64,000 nucleotides of DNA from Ruegeria sp. Ofav3-42 (GTDB lineage: Bacteria; Pseudomonadota; Alphaproteobacteria; Rhodobacterales; Rhodobacteraceae): assembly GCF_022347725.1 (NCBI RefSeq), contig NZ_JAKRGB010000010.1:62001-126000 (forward strand). Reading direction: 5' to 3'. This document shows, piece by piece, positions 11,466 through 20,884 of the stretch. Position numbers and translations under genes: made by a program. Below the pieces are notes generated by a model, which was not told where the DNA came from, ran no database searches, and saw only the letters and a list, made by a program, of their open reading frames with translations. The first letter of the stretch is position 1. Each line of letters opens with the position of its first letter.

Positions 11466-12026
11466 ATGTTGAGTTTCTCAAGTGACAAATTGTTCAAAGC
11501 AATTGCTGTTTCTCTGACTTCGTCCCTTTTTGCCGTTCCGGCGGCAACCGCAATGACGCTGCAGTACCAAATCGAAATCGACGGTGCGATTGGCACGTTT
11601 GAAGCCCCGGATACCGGTGGTCTTCTTTCGAGTTTTGAGATCACCATAGATGGCGTCACCTTTGATACCCTTGGCGTCGGAAACGCAGCGCCCGTATACG
11701 ATGCGGTGGACAATGACATCCGCGGAAACCCGGGCACGGAAGGGTTTATCTTGAATTCCATGGCCGGTGGAGCTTGTCTGGCAATGGAGTGCATCCTGTC
11801 GTTGGAGGATTCGGGCAATCCGGGAGTCGAACCGCCTCTTTTTGCAATCTTCCCTCTCGTTGGCGGAGTTCCGGATACTGTAACTAACTCAGGCGAGTAC
11901 TCGATTTCACAGGGACCGCCGATGAGCCCGATTCCGCTTCCTGCGCCTTTCGCTCTGTTGGCCGCAGCACTTATGTTCTTGTTTGCGATTGGCAGAAGGG
12001 TTCGGCGCCCCCAGCCATGTCATTGA
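11466..12026 (+). CDS. Exported protein with VPLPA-type C-terminal sorting signal
   Basis: A 186-residue protein. Residues 1-30 form a signal peptide (FAVPAATA), the middle is a beta-rich domain with no recognised family, and the C-terminus has the tripartite sorting signal of VPLPA-CTERM proteins: PIPLPAPF motif, a hydrophobic helix (ALLAAALMFLFAIG) and a basic tail RRVRRPQ. Such proteins are processed at the membrane by an exosortase-like enzyme and often displayed or secreted with extracellular polysaccharide. The two cysteines (GGACLAMECIL) may form a disulfide. ATG 11466 is preferred over a GTG at 11460. No exosortase gene is in the window. Confidence 0.72.
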   Translation: MLSFSSDKLFKAIAVSLTSSLFAVPAATAMTLQYQIEIDGAIGTFEAPDTGGLLSSFEITIDGVTFDTLGVGNAAPVYDAVDNDIRGNPGTEGFILNSMAGGACLAMECILSLEDSGNPGVEPPLFAIFPLVGGVPDTVTNSGEYSISQGPPMSPIPLPAPFALLAAALMFLFAIGRRVRRPQPCH

Positions 12027-12128
12027 GTTTATCTGGTCAAGTTGCCGGGCAATTTACTCAGGACTGAAAGCAGGTTTTTCTGAACATAGTCGTTGGCCCT
12101 GCTTGATTTAGCGTGTTAGGCCAGCGGG

Positions 12129-12632
12129 ATGATCACCCGTTCTCATACCAAGGGCGACGCGCCCTCGACCGCCATCTATTCGGATTGCGAGCAGTATCGC
12201 TATAGCCTGACCCGCGTCTGGGATCCGGACGGGCGTAAGGCGTTGTTCGTGATGCTGAACCCATCCACCGCGACCGAGGTTCAGAACGACCCCACTGTCG
12301 AACGCTGCGAACGCCGCGCGCGGGCCTTGGGGTTCGGCGCGTTTCAGGTGACCAACATCTTTGCCTGGCGCGACACCGACCCACGCAAAATGCGCGCCGC
12401 TGGCGATCCTGTGGGTCCGGAGAATGACGCGGCCATCCTGGACGGCGTCGAATGGGCGGATCAGGTTATCGCCGCCTGGGGCACTCATGGTGCTCATCTT
12501 GAACGCGGCCCCGCAGTAGAAAACCTGCTGCGCGGCACCGGCCAGCCCCTGTTCCATCTGGGGCTGACCAAAGACGGACATCCCAAGCACCCGCTCTATG
12601 TCGCTTACACTCAGCAACCCGAACCCTGGTGA
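12129..12632 (+). CDS. DUF1643 domain protein
   Basis: A 167-residue protein carrying the DUF1643 signature: RYSLTRVWDPDGRKALFVML, NPSTATEVQNDPTVERCERR, FGAFQVTNIFAWRDTDPRKM, AAWGTHG and a C-terminal LTKDGHPKHPLYV. The family is widespread in bacteria and has no established biochemical activity. It stands alone between two exported-protein genes, with a 102-base gap upstream in which nothing else is seen. Confidence 0.82.
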   Translation: MITRSHTKGDAPSTAIYSDCEQYRYSLTRVWDPDGRKALFVMLNPSTATEVQNDPTVERCERRARALGFGAFQVTNIFAWRDTDPRKMRAAGDPVGPENDAAILDGVEWADQVIAAWGTHGAHLERGPAVENLLRGTGQPLFHLGLTKDGHPKHPLYVAYTQQPEPW

Positions 12633-12727
12633 CCAAAGGTTAACCACGAGTCCAGCTTGGCTTTGACCAACTGACTGACATCATGGGATATTTCACCCTC
12701 GGAGCAGTGCGTTCTCGGAGGGTTCCC

Positions 12728-13750
12728 ATGTTTCTGATCGGATTTCTGAGTCTGGCCGCAGTCGGCGGTGCGGCCTATGCGATGGGCGACATATTCGACT
12801 CTGACGAAAACTCCGAAGAGGACGACGTTATCGATGACGAATCTCAGGAAGTTCCCGATGGGAACTTTCTGGACGTGGGCGAAAACGTAGACGACCCCGA
12901 GCCGACCGAAGTACCTGAGCTTTCGACCGGGACCATAATCTCGGAGTTCGAGGGCGATCTGGTCATTGCCGGCGGCGAAGACACGGACGTCCTGACAGGA
13001 CAGGATGGGGACGACCAGATCAACGGCTATGGCGGTGACGACACGGTGATCGGGGGCGAGGGCAACGACACCCTGCATGGCGGTGACGGCATTGATACGA
13101 TTGAAGGCGGCGAAGGCGATGACGTAGTGCATGGTGAGGGCGGCGATGACGATCTGTCCGGTGATGCTGGTGACGACGCGCTTTACGGTCATTTCGGCGC
13201 GGACAAACTGGACGGCGGCGAAGGCGATGATGACCTGTTCGGCGGTCAGGACAACGACACTCTGACCGGAGGAGCGGGAGAGGATGCGCTGCACGGCGGA
13301 TATGGCGACGACGTGCTGAACGGCGGTGCAGGTAAGGACGTGTTGTTTGGTGGTGACGGCAACGATGTACTGACCGGCGGCGACGGCGAAAACGAAGAGT
13401 CCATGGATTTCCTGAATGGCGGTGCCGGCGATGATACGATCCTGGCAGATAGCGGAGACATCGTGACCGGAGGTGACGGCGCGGACAGCATCCAGATCGC
13501 CCCGGAGGATGACGACGAGGCGGTCAAAGTCATGGATTTCGAACCGGGTCAGGACAAGCTGCTAATATCCTGGGAAGGTGAGGAAGATCCGGAAATTCAG
13601 ATCGAAACCGACGCCGGCAACGAAAACCTGACCCGCGTATTGGTCAACGGGCAGAACGTCGCCCAATTGCTGGGCGCTGACGGGTTGACGCTGGACGATA
13701 TCCAATTGATCAATGGTCAGGACCTGTCGCAACTCAGCGCGCTTGGCTGA
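12728..13750 (+). CDS. RTX-type calcium-binding repeat protein with N-terminal membrane anchor
   Basis: A 340-residue protein. Residues 1-18 are hydrophobic ([19 protein letters not shown]) and act as a signal or anchor, and residues 19-60 are very acidic. About residues 75-250 are tandem GGxGxDxxx nonapeptides (for example [20 protein letters not shown]) that bind calcium as a parallel beta-roll. The C-terminal 90 residues lack repeats. GGAGGG sits 5 bases before ATG 12728, which decides against ATG 12683. RTX proteins are normally exported by type I systems through a C-terminal signal; here the N-terminal anchor suggests envelope attachment. No hlyB/hlyD genes are adjacent. Confidence 0.8.
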   Translation: MFLIGFLSLAAVGGAAYAMGDIFDSDENSEEDDVIDDESQEVPDGNFLDVGENVDDPEPTEVPELSTGTIISEFEGDLVIAGGEDTDVLTGQDGDDQINGYGGDDTVIGGEGNDTLHGGDGIDTIEGGEGDDVVHGEGGDDDLSGDAGDDALYGHFGADKLDGGEGDDDLFGGQDNDTLTGGAGEDALHGGYGDDVLNGGAGKDVLFGGDGNDVLTGGDGENEESMDFLNGGAGDDTILADSGDIVTGGDGADSIQIAPEDDDEAVKVMDFEPGQDKLLISWEGEEDPEIQIETDAGNENLTRVLVNGQNVAQLLGADGLTLDDIQLINGQDLSQLSALG

Positions 13751-13894
13751 ACCCGCAGAATCCTTTTGCCATTTGCCCGAAATGCGCTTATACGCGCCCA
13801 TCCGCATCGGAATCGGTGCGGTTTTCTCCATGGGCCTGTGCTGGACGACATCCCGGCCTGCGCCATCAACTCTAACCTTTCAAAGGAGACCCCG

Positions 13895-14164
13895 ATGTCG
13901 ATTACTGCCGCTGAAAAAGCACGCGTCATGAAAGAATTCGCAACCAAGGACGGCGACACCGGTTCGCCTGAAGTCCAGGTTGCAATCCTGACCTCGCGCA
14001 TCACCACGCTGACCGAGCACTTCAAGACCCACAAGAAAGACAACCACGGTCGTCGTGGTCTGCTGAAGATGGTTGCTCAACGCCGCAAGCTGCTGGACTA
14101 CCTGAAGGGCAAAGAAGAAGCGCGCTACCAGGACCTGATCAAAAAGCTGGGCATCCGTCGTTAA
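13895..14164 (+). CDS. rpsO: 30S ribosomal protein S15
   Basis: An 89-residue S15, the primary binder of the 16S central domain. It has the family segments [52 protein letters not shown] and [17 protein letters not shown] is 6 bases before the ATG. A strong terminator follows directly, and pnp, which often follows rpsO, lies 4.4 kb downstream with other genes between. Confidence 0.98.
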   Translation: MSITAAEKARVMKEFATKDGDTGSPEVQVAILTSRITTLTEHFKTHKKDNHGRRGLLKMVAQRRKLLDYLKGKEEARYQDLIKKLGIRR

Positions 14165-14215
14165 GCGTCATTTGCGCATTTCGAACGGGGTTTGAGACCC
14201 GGTTTGGTTTATTGG

Positions 14216-14244
14216 AACGCCCGCCATATTGGCGGGCGTTTTTT
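14216..14244 (+). terminator. rpsO intrinsic terminator
   Basis: Perfect 10-bp GC-rich stem AACGCCCGCC / GGCGGGCGTT with a 5-base loop, followed by TTTT, 52 bases after the rpsO stop. It separates rpsO from the following cassette. Confidence 0.93.
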
Positions 14245-14491
14245 GTTTCATGTTGCGAAAAACGCGTATTTCCAGGCCTTCAATTCAGCCCGAACCAATC
14301 TTTGGAAGAGGTCAAAAAACAACTGGTTTCCATCTTTCAAACCACCAGGAATTCTCCGGAGTTTTTTGCCGCCCATAGGCGGCTAAATGCCCGCACCCTT
14401 TACTTAATATTTGCCCGCCCTACCAAATCCCCTATGCTTTCTATACATGCGAATTTGTGACGTCAGTTTTTTGGTTTTTAGGAGAGTACCC

Positions 14492-15130
14492 ATGAAAGCA
14501 GTGGCGCTTGTGTCTCTATTACCGTTGGTTCAGTTCATACCGAACTTGGCACTCGCGCAGAACACCGCGACCGGCAGCGCATTCGATGGCGCGTATGTGG
14601 GTCTGGAACTTGGCGCGGCGACGTCAGATGGCACGACGGATTACCCGGTTTTATCCGGCGGAAATGTGAACGCGTCCATTGACCCGGACAACGGGCGCAG
14701 CTTTGGTGGTCTGGTCGGATATAACCTGCAACGAGGCGATTGGATTTACGGCGCCGAGTTTCGGTATTCGAACATGTCCCACGTTCTGCAAAACGACGCC
14801 CCCGATCCCGAGCGGCGCGAGGTTTTGGACTTTTCCGACCTGCGCGGCAGGGTGGGTTATGTGAACGGTGATTTCATGTTCTACGGCGCGCTGGGATGGT
14901 CCTGATCGCGATTCCGCGTTCATCCCAGTGCATCCTTCAAAGACCGTGACAGTCAGACCACGCTGAACGGCTTCAACATCGGACTGGGTATGGAGTACAA
15001 TGTCTCGGACAAGTGGTTGGTAGGCGCGGACAATACCTATCGCGATCTTAGCGGCAGATTAGATGGCGCGTCCGACGACTCGGACATCGATCTGAGTACA
15101 ATCACTGCCCGGGTTGCGTATCGGTTCTGA
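14492..15130 (+). pseudogene. Outer membrane beta-barrel protein gene with one in-frame TGA
   Basis: AGGAGAG precedes ATG 14492. Residues 1-23 are a signal peptide (ending LALAQ), then barrel strands such as FDGAYVGLELGAATSD, FGGLVGYNLQRGDWIYGAEF, DLRGRVGYVNGDFMFYGALGW. A TGA at 14903-14905 stops the frame after 137 codons. The same frame continues without further stops to TGA 15128-15130, giving NGFNIGLGMEYNVSDKW, LVGADNTYRDLSG and the terminal VAYRF, the C-terminal aromatic signature of outer membrane proteins. Total 212 codons, the usual size of Omp25/31-like barrels. A single nonsense change (CGA or TGG to TGA) is the simplest reading; readthrough is not excluded. Confidence 0.75.
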
Positions 15131-15204
15131 AGAACCCCGAGAGTGTAATAACACGATCCGCCTCAGCCGGATGTTTCGAGCTTTGCAGTTCCCATGCTGT
15201 TTGG

Positions 15205-15894
15205 ATGCCCGACATGCAAGGACTGTGGTTTCGAGGACGAAAAATGCCAGTTTACCCAAATCACCGCGCGATTTTCGTGAACATTCCGAAGAACGGTGGA
15301 TCAACGCTGACAACGATGCTGAAACGCAATCGTTTCCTGGGACGGCGGGTGAACAATACAGATCCCCGCTGCGATGATTGCGAGTTTGTTTCGCAATATC
15401 TCGATGTGCTTGGGGATGGGGCCGCCGACTACTTCAAGTTCAGCTTTGTAAGAAACCCCTGGGATCGGTTTGTCTCGGCCTATCACTATGTGTGCCAGTG
15501 ACGCCCGGAAATGGCTCAGGTGACGTCACACTGATCATTCGCAGAGTTCACCTCCGCGTTTTCCGACGACCCCGAGGCATTCCTGCATATCCGCTATTTC
15601 AAACCGCAATGGACCTATCTGACAGACGCCGCCGGCGCGGTGCCTCTGGATTTTGTCGGCAGGTCGGAAAGGTTCGAAGACGACCTCAAGGTGGTGCTGA
15701 AAAAGCTAGGGCTGCGGCGCTCGCTCGTACGCCGGAGAAAACAGACGAAACGTTCTGATTTCCGCGACTACTACGACGATGAAAGCCGCGCAGTGATCGC
15801 GCGGACTTACGAACGGGACATCGACCTGCTGGGGTACGAGTTCGAGGACGGAAACCGCCGACAAAAATCCGGCGTTCTTGGGTTTCTGAAGTAA
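15205..15894 (+). pseudogene. Sulfotransferase-family gene with two in-frame TGA codons
   Basis: The frame from ATG 15205 (or 15214, 15244) has a sulfotransferase fold: 5'-phosphosulfate loop FVNIPKNGGSTLTTML and 3'-phosphate segment FKFSFVRNPWDRFVSAYHY, as in carbohydrate sulfotransferases. TGA occurs at 15499-15501 and 15532-15534. The frame then continues intact for 120 codons (FAEFTSAFSDDPEAFLHIRY, LDFVGRSERFEDDLKVVLKK, DFRDYYDDESRAVIARTYER), matching the family C-terminus. No frameshift is needed. It is most likely a recently decayed gene of about 229 codons that used PAPS to sulfate a glycan or lipid. Confidence 0.72.
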
Positions 15895-15928
15895 CCTGTC
15901 GGCGTGGACGAAGTGCGCGGCAGAAAGA

Positions 15929-15956
15929 GAAATGCCCACCAAATTGGCGGGCATTT
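15929..15956. terminator. Bidirectional hairpin between the sulfotransferase pseudogene and BCCT gene
   Basis: GAAATGCCCACC / GGCGGGCATTTC with a 5-base AAATT loop, 12 bp with one A-C mismatch on the plus strand (a G-U pair in minus-strand RNA). It lies 20 bases after the BCCT stop and 34 bases after the pseudogene stop; T-rich flanks are short on both sides. Confidence 0.65.
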
Positions 15957-15976
15957 CCTGTTCTTGGGATGTCAGC

Positions 15977-17578
15977 TTACATCTTCGCCCGTTCAGATTT
16001 CAGCGCCAGCCACAAGCAGTAGCACATAATCAGAACCACCAGCGTGAACGGGATGCCGGTCGACACCGCAGCGCCCTGCAGTGCAGCAAGCCCTCCGCCA
16101 AGCAGCAATGCAATGGCAACCAGACCTTCCAGAGTGCACCAGAACACCCGTTGGATCACCGGTGCATCCATCTTGCCGCCCGCGGTGATCGTGTCGATCA
16201 CCAACGATCCGGAATCCGACGAGGTCACGAAGAAGATCACGATCAACACCAAAGCGATTGGGGCCACGATACCGTAGAGCGGCAGTTCCTTCAGGAACCC
16301 AAACAGCGCGCCTTCGGGGGCATAGCTTTCGATCACCGTTGCACGGACACCTTCGGCTCCGCCTACATTCAGCATATCGATGGCCGCACCACCGAATGTC
16401 GACATCCACAGGGCACATACCGCTGTGGGGGCCAACAATGCGCAGATGATGAACTCACGCACCGTGCGACCGCGCGAGATGCGGGCGATAAACATGCCCA
16501 CAAACGGCGACCATGCGATCCACCACGCCCAGTAGAACGTCGTCCAGCCGTGGAAGTAACTGGTGTCCTCCCGCCCAAACGGGTTGGACAAGGCTGGCAA
16601 ATGGCGCACGTAATCTGCCATCACGTTGAAGTAACGACTGATTGCCGTTCCAACGCCCGTAACGGCTATTACAAAGATGAAAAGCCCGACGGCCATAACC
16701 ATGTTGATCTCACTCAGCCGTTTGACGCCTGCATCCATACCCATCAGGACCGACCCCAAGGCTATCATGGTGATGCCTATGATCAGCAAAACGACAACGG
16801 TCGGGCTGGGTTCGATGCCGAACACCTCATAAAGCCCTGCCGCAACCTGCTGAGCGCCCAGCCCGAGTGAAGTTGTCAGACCAAACAGCGTGGCAAAAAC
16901 CGCCAGTGTATCGATGATATGACCCCACCAACCCCAAACACGCTCGCCAAGGATTGGGTAGAACGCCGAACGCAAGGTCAGGGGAAGGTCAAGATTGTAG
17001 GCGAATATTGCCAGGCTCAGACCGACGGCGGCATAGACCGCCCATGCCTCAAGCCCCCAATGGTGGATGGTGCCGACAACGCCAGCGTATTCGTTACCGG
17101 GCACCGCGATATCAATGCCCAGCGGCCGTGCGCCGCCATCTTCAGCAAAGTTGTAATAGACGGGCTCCATCACGCCAAAAAACAGCAGGCCGATACCGAT
17201 ACCGGCTGCGAACATCATCGCGATCCATCCGGGATAGGAATAGTCCGGCTTTGCATCCTTGCCTCCGATCCGAACGCTGCCAACCGGCAACACGATCAGG
17301 ACCAGACAAAACAGGGTGATTGCATTGACCGATAGCACCAGAAACCAGTCAAATGTGCTGGTCAGCCAAGGCCTTAGCCAGCCAAAGAACGTGGCTGTAG
17401 CCTCCTGATTGGCCAGTGCGATCAGCACAAATGCGAAGATCACGATGCTCGAGATCAGGAAAACCGGGTTGTGGATATCCAGACCGAAGGGCCGGACGTT
17501 GTCTTGCCCAAGCTCGTATTCGGTCTCAAAATCATAGATCCGCGGATCCGGATCCAGCATTTTCTTGGTGTCAGCCAT
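15977..17578 (-). CDS. BCCT-family betaine/carnitine/choline-type transporter
   Basis: A 533-residue secondary transporter with twelve predicted membrane helices. The diagnostic BCCT stretches are HHWGLEAWAVYAAVGLSLA, LFGLTTSLGLGAQQVAAGL and the tryptophan-rich TTFYWAWWIAWSPFVGMF followed by IARISRGRTVREF. The family takes up quaternary ammonium compounds or DMSP with Na+ or H+; which one cannot be told from sequence alone. ATG 17578 (MADTKKMLDPDPRIYDFE) fits the cytoplasmic N-terminus; the frame extends 12 codons further. It stands alone, facing a pseudogene. The tmp operon 10 kb away makes glycine betaine, but no link is visible. Confidence 0.92.
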   Translation of the reverse strand: MADTKKMLDPDPRIYDFETEYELGQDNVRPFGLDIHNPVFLISSIVIFAFVLIALANQEATATFFGWLRPWLTSTFDWFLVLSVNAITLFCLVLIVLPVGSVRIGGKDAKPDYSYPGWIAMMFAAGIGIGLLFFGVMEPVYYNFAEDGGARPLGIDIAVPGNEYAGVVGTIHHWGLEAWAVYAAVGLSLAIFAYNLDLPLTLRSAFYPILGERVWGWWGHIIDTLAVFATLFGLTTSLGLGAQQVAAGLYEVFGIEPSPTVVVLLIIGITMIALGSVLMGMDAGVKRLSEINMVMAVGLFIFVIAVTGVGTAISRYFNVMADYVRHLPALSNPFGREDTSYFHGWTTFYWAWWIAWSPFVGMFIARISRGRTVREFIICALLAPTAVCALWMSTFGGAAIDMLNVGGAEGVRATVIESYAPEGALFGFLKELPLYGIVAPIALVLIVIFFVTSSDSGSLVIDTITAGGKMDAPVIQRVFWCTLEGLVAIALLLGGGLAALQGAAVSTGIPFTLVVLIMCYCLWLALKSERAKM

Positions 17579-18560
17579 TCGACTGCCCTTCTGTTCGCGC
17601 AATGCAAACGCCAAGGTATTCTGCCGGATGACGGTTCTGAGTTATCGACTCCCTTGGCGCGCTCCCGTCATGTCGACCTTGAGGGAAGTGTTAACATATT
17701 ACACTGACACCAAAATTTCGCAAAACGCATTCTGTCTTTGGAATATGTATACCCGGCCCATGGAGAACCCAAAAGCAGGAACGCAGTCCCGCTTTCACCC
17801 CTCCTCACTTGCGTACCGTTCTCCCTTAGGTGGAATCTAGCGATAACTACTTAGGACATTCCAGCCATTTTACGAATTACGACACTCTCATCTGAAGGCA
17901 CGCACTTTTGACCCTCATCCTCAACTCGTTGACACTGTCATTTGGCGTTTTTGCGCCCACGATTGTCCCGATCCTTCTGATCAGCGTTGCTTCTGTTGGT
18001 GTTTGGGCCGTCCTGAATCTGGTCACGCTCGGGATGCAAGTTACATTAGCCAGCCGGTCACAACGGTGTTTGCCCTCTTGCCCGTCATTGTGTCGGTTTT
18101 TAAATACTTACAACACCGTCATTGCCGGAAATCGATCTGGAAACGGTCCTAAGAGGGATGGCAGCGGCCGCAGCCCTGCTCTGGCTTAATTCCTGGGTCT
18201 GGTCCGTGTCTGCATTGGGGCGCTTTTGAAGTTCCAGAATAGCGACGCCCCGCACACGTCTGGCTCGCCACCAAATGCAGAAACGGCAACGGACATTCGG
18301 GCATTGCGCAAAGCTCGCGAGCGGTCTTTTTGAGTTTGGACCTGTCCGCAGGTTGGCCTTGAACCATTGAGGCCGATAATCACTCCTGAACGCGAGACCT
18401 CTTTTAATTCGGCCCGTTCTCATGTATGCGCGCGCTATCTGAGACGTTGTGCCCTGACCCCGGCACTCGAACGGAAGATAAATTGGGGTCGGCGGCAATG
18501 GGGCCGCCATGCAAACGGGAGACCCGCAGGGGCGGGAGTGCTCTCATCTAGGATACGCAT
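17579..18560. other. Gap of 980 bases without a convincing gene, including the pnp leader
   Basis: No frame here has both a good start and family resemblance. A 93-codon frame from TTG 17908 to 18189 begins with two hydrophobic stretches but ends in low-complexity residues, and may be a remnant. Minus-strand frames at 18149-18510 show no recognisable domain. Base composition is more AT-rich than the flanking genes up to about 18110. The last 75 bases form the pnp leader, with a perfect 6-bp hairpin GGCGGC/GCCGCC (18491-18508) and a smaller CCCGC/GCGGG hairpin (18523-18536), which could be the RNase III/PNPase autoregulation site known for pnp leaders. Confidence 0.5.
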
Positions 18561-20711
18561 ATGTTTGATGTAACGAAGAAATCGATGCAGTGGGGCGAAG
18601 AGACGCTCACACTGGAAACTGGCAAAGTTGCGCGCCAGGCCGACGGCACCGTGATTGCCACGCTGGGCGAGACCAGCGTCATGGCGAACGTGACCTTTGC
18701 CAAGAGCCAAAAGCCCGGTCAGGACTTTTTCCCGCTGACCGTACACTACCAAGAGAAATACTATGCCGCCGGTAAGGTTCCGGGTGGCTTCTTCAAGCGC
18801 GAGGCGCGCCCGACCGAGAAAGAGACGCTGACCGCGCGTCTGATCGACCGTCCGATCCGCCCGCTGTTCGTTGACGGCTTCAAGAACGAAGTTCTGGTGA
18901 TGTGCACCGTGCTGAGCCACGATCTGGTCAACGATCCCGACATCGTCGCGATGATTGCTGCTTCGGCTGCCCTGACAATCTCGGGCGCGCCGTTCCGTGG
19001 CCCGATTGCCGGTGCCCGTGTTGGTTTCGTCGACGGTGAATACGTCCTGAACCCGACCGTGGACGACATGCAGGACCTGCGCCTGAACCCGGAACAGCGT
19101 CTGGATCTGGTTGTTGCCGGCACCAAGAACGCCGTGATGATGGTGGAATCCGAAGCTTACGAGCTGTCCGAGGCAGAAATGCTGGGCGCCGTGAATTTCG
19201 CGCATGAGCAGATCCAACCGGTTCTGGACCTGATCATCGATCTGGCCGAAGAAACCGCAAAAGAGCCGTTTGAGTTCGAAGCGCCCGATTACTCGGACCT
19301 GTACGCTGCCGTCGCAGCCGCCGGTGAAGAGCAGATGCGCGCCGCCTTCGAGATCACCGACAAGCAAGAGCGCACCGCCGCTGTTGCCGCTGCGCGTGAA
19401 GCGATCAAGGAAGCGCTGACCGAGGAACAGCTGGAAGACGGCAACCTGGGTTCGGCGATGAAAAAGCTGGAAGCCGGCATCCTGCGCGGCGACGTCGTCA
19501 AAGGCGGCAAGCGCATCGACGGTCGTTCGACCACCGATGTACGTGCCATCGATGCCGAAACCTCGCTGCTGCCGCGTACACACGGTTCCGCCCTGTTCAC
19601 CCGTGGTGAAACGCAGGCGCTGGCCGTGACCACGCTGGGCACCGGTGACGACGAGCAGTTCATCGACGCGCTGCATGGCAACTTCAAATCGAACTTCCTG
19701 CTGCACTACAACTTCCCTCCGTATTCGGTTGGTGAAGTTGGCCGCGTTGGTTCGCCCGGCCGTCGTGAGATCGGCCACGGCAAGTTGGCATGGCGTGCGC
19801 TGCAGGCGGTTCTGCCTGCACCGACCGACTTCCCCTACACCGTTCGCGTGGTGTCGGAGATCACTGAATCGAACGGCTCAAGCTCGATGGCATCGGTCTG
19901 CGGCGGTTCGCTGTCGATGATGGATGCGGGTGTTCCGCTGAAAGCACCGGTTGCCGGTGTGGCCATGGGTCTGATCCTGGAAGATGATGGTGAATACGCT
20001 GTTCTGACCGACATTCTGGGTGACGAAGACCACCTGGGCGACATGGATTTCAAAGTGGCAGGTACCGAGAACGGCATCACCTCGCTGCAGATGGACATCA
20101 AGGTCGCAGGCATCACGCCGCAGATCATGGAAACCGCTCTGGCACAGGCCAAAGAAGGCCGGATGCACATTCTGGGCGAGATGGGCAAAGCCCTGTCCGA
20201 GACCAACGAATTCTCGGTCCACGCTCCGCGCATCGAGACCATGAACATCCCGACCGACAAGATCCGCGAAGTGATCGGCTCGGGTGGTAAGGTCATCCGC
20301 GAGATCGTGGAAACCTCGGGTGCCAAGGTCGACATCAACGACGACGGCGTCATCAAGATCGCCTCGCCGGATGGTGAGTCGATCAAGAAGGCCTATGACA
20401 TGATCTATTCGATCGTGGCCGAGCCGGAAGAAGGTCAGGTCTACACCGGTAAAGTGGTCAAGATCGTCGACTTCGGTGCCTTCGTGAACTTCTTTGGCAA
20501 GCGCGACGGTCTGGTCCACGTGTCCCAGATCGAAAACCGCCGCCTGAACCATCCGTCGGATGTTCTGAAAGAAGGTCAGGAAGTAAAGGTCAAGCTGCTG
20601 GGCTTTGACGATCGCGGCAAGGTCCGCCTGTCGATGAAAGTCGTCGATCAGGAAACCGGCGAAGAGATCGTTCCCGAGAAGAAAGAAAAGAAAGAGGAAA
20701 GCGCAGAGTAA
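18561..20711 (+). CDS. pnp: Polyribonucleotide nucleotidyltransferase (PNPase)
   Basis: A 716-residue 3'-5' phosphorolytic exoribonuclease of RNA decay and tRNA/sRNA quality control. Domain order is canonical: first RNase PH domain (about 5-140, with [20 protein letters not shown]), helical linker, second RNase PH domain (about 310-545, [32 protein letters not shown]), KH domain (about 555-615, [17 protein letters not shown]) and S1 domain (about 625-695, [20 protein letters not shown]) with an acidic/lysine-rich tail. The leader contains hairpins and the gene ends in a strong terminator. rpsO is not directly upstream, which is unusual. Confidence 0.98.
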   Translation: MFDVTKKSMQWGEETLTLETGKVARQADGTVIATLGETSVMANVTFAKSQKPGQDFFPLTVHYQEKYYAAGKVPGGFFKREARPTEKETLTARLIDRPIRPLFVDGFKNEVLVMCTVLSHDLVNDPDIVAMIAASAALTISGAPFRGPIAGARVGFVDGEYVLNPTVDDMQDLRLNPEQRLDLVVAGTKNAVMMVESEAYELSEAEMLGAVNFAHEQIQPVLDLIIDLAEETAKEPFEFEAPDYSDLYAAVAAAGEEQMRAAFEITDKQERTAAVAAAREAIKEALTEEQLEDGNLGSAMKKLEAGILRGDVVKGGKRIDGRSTTDVRAIDAETSLLPRTHGSALFTRGETQALAVTTLGTGDDEQFIDALHGNFKSNFLLHYNFPPYSVGEVGRVGSPGRREIGHGKLAWRALQAVLPAPTDFPYTVRVVSEITESNGSSSMASVCGGSLSMMDAGVPLKAPVAGVAMGLILEDDGEYAVLTDILGDEDHLGDMDFKVAGTENGITSLQMDIKVAGITPQIMETALAQAKEGRMHILGEMGKALSETNEFSVHAPRIETMNIPTDKIREVIGSGGKVIREIVETSGAKVDINDDGVIKIASPDGESIKKAYDMIYSIVAEPEEGQVYTGKVVKIVDFGAFVNFFGKRDGLVHVSQIENRRLNHPSDVLKEGQEVKVKLLGFDDRGKVRLSMKVVDQETGEEIVPEKKEKKEESAE

Positions 20712-20736
20712 TCTGTTCTCTCATTCAGAAACGTTA

Positions 20737-20768
20737 AAGACCCCGGCCTAGGCTGGGGTCTTTTTTTG
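20737..20768 (+). terminator. pnp intrinsic terminator
   Basis: AAGACCCCGGCC / GGCTGGGGTCTT stem with one G-U pair and a 2-base gap, followed by seven T residues, 25 bases after the pnp stop. Confidence 0.93.
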
Positions 20769-20797
20769 ATTTGGCCTTCTCGATTCCGCGGTATTTT

Positions 20798-20875
20798 TCA
20801 ACATTGGTGATTTCACAACTTCACATCTTCAGCGCAACACCTTATATACGTGAGTAGTGAAATCATGAATGTTGA
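20798..20875. repeat. 19-base inverted repeat bracketing a promoter
   Basis: The left arm (20798-20816) read in reverse complement is GTGAAATCACCAATGTTGA. The right arm (20857-20875) is GTGAAATCATGAATGTTGA, two differences in 19. The arms are 40 bases apart, and between them lies an AT-rich TATATA element (20843-20848) that can serve as a -10. The right arm ends 9 bases before the start of the small gene at 20885. The arrangement suggests two operators for an autoregulator encoded in the following unit. Confidence 0.6.
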
Positions 20876-20884
20876 GATTTACCC

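Noticed and set aside
12683..12727. Earlier ATG for the RTX protein
   Set aside because: The extension would put a basic [15 protein letters not shown] stretch before the hydrophobic segment, and the strong GGAGGG site sits 5 bases before 12728.
12611..13294. 227-codon minus-strand frame with Val/Ala/Thr repeats
   Set aside because: It is the reverse reading of the RTX nonapeptide repeats and only looks repetitive for that reason.
12950..13460. Tandem DNA repeats that might suggest a repeat array
   Set aside because: The period is irregular at the DNA level and follows the 9-residue calcium-binding repeats; there are no unique spacers as in CRISPR.
14903..15534. Selenocysteine (UGA) decoding of the interrupted genes
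   Set aside because: Neither family uses selenocysteine at these sites, no SECIS-like hairpin was seen after the TGA codons, and no sel genes are in the window. Nonsense mutation is simpler, although readthrough was kept as an alternative.
18435..19778. 447-codon open frame on the minus strand
   Set aside because: It lies entirely antisense to pnp and its 5' leader. The translation is low in hydrophobic order and family-less, and the frame is open because of the codon bias of pnp.
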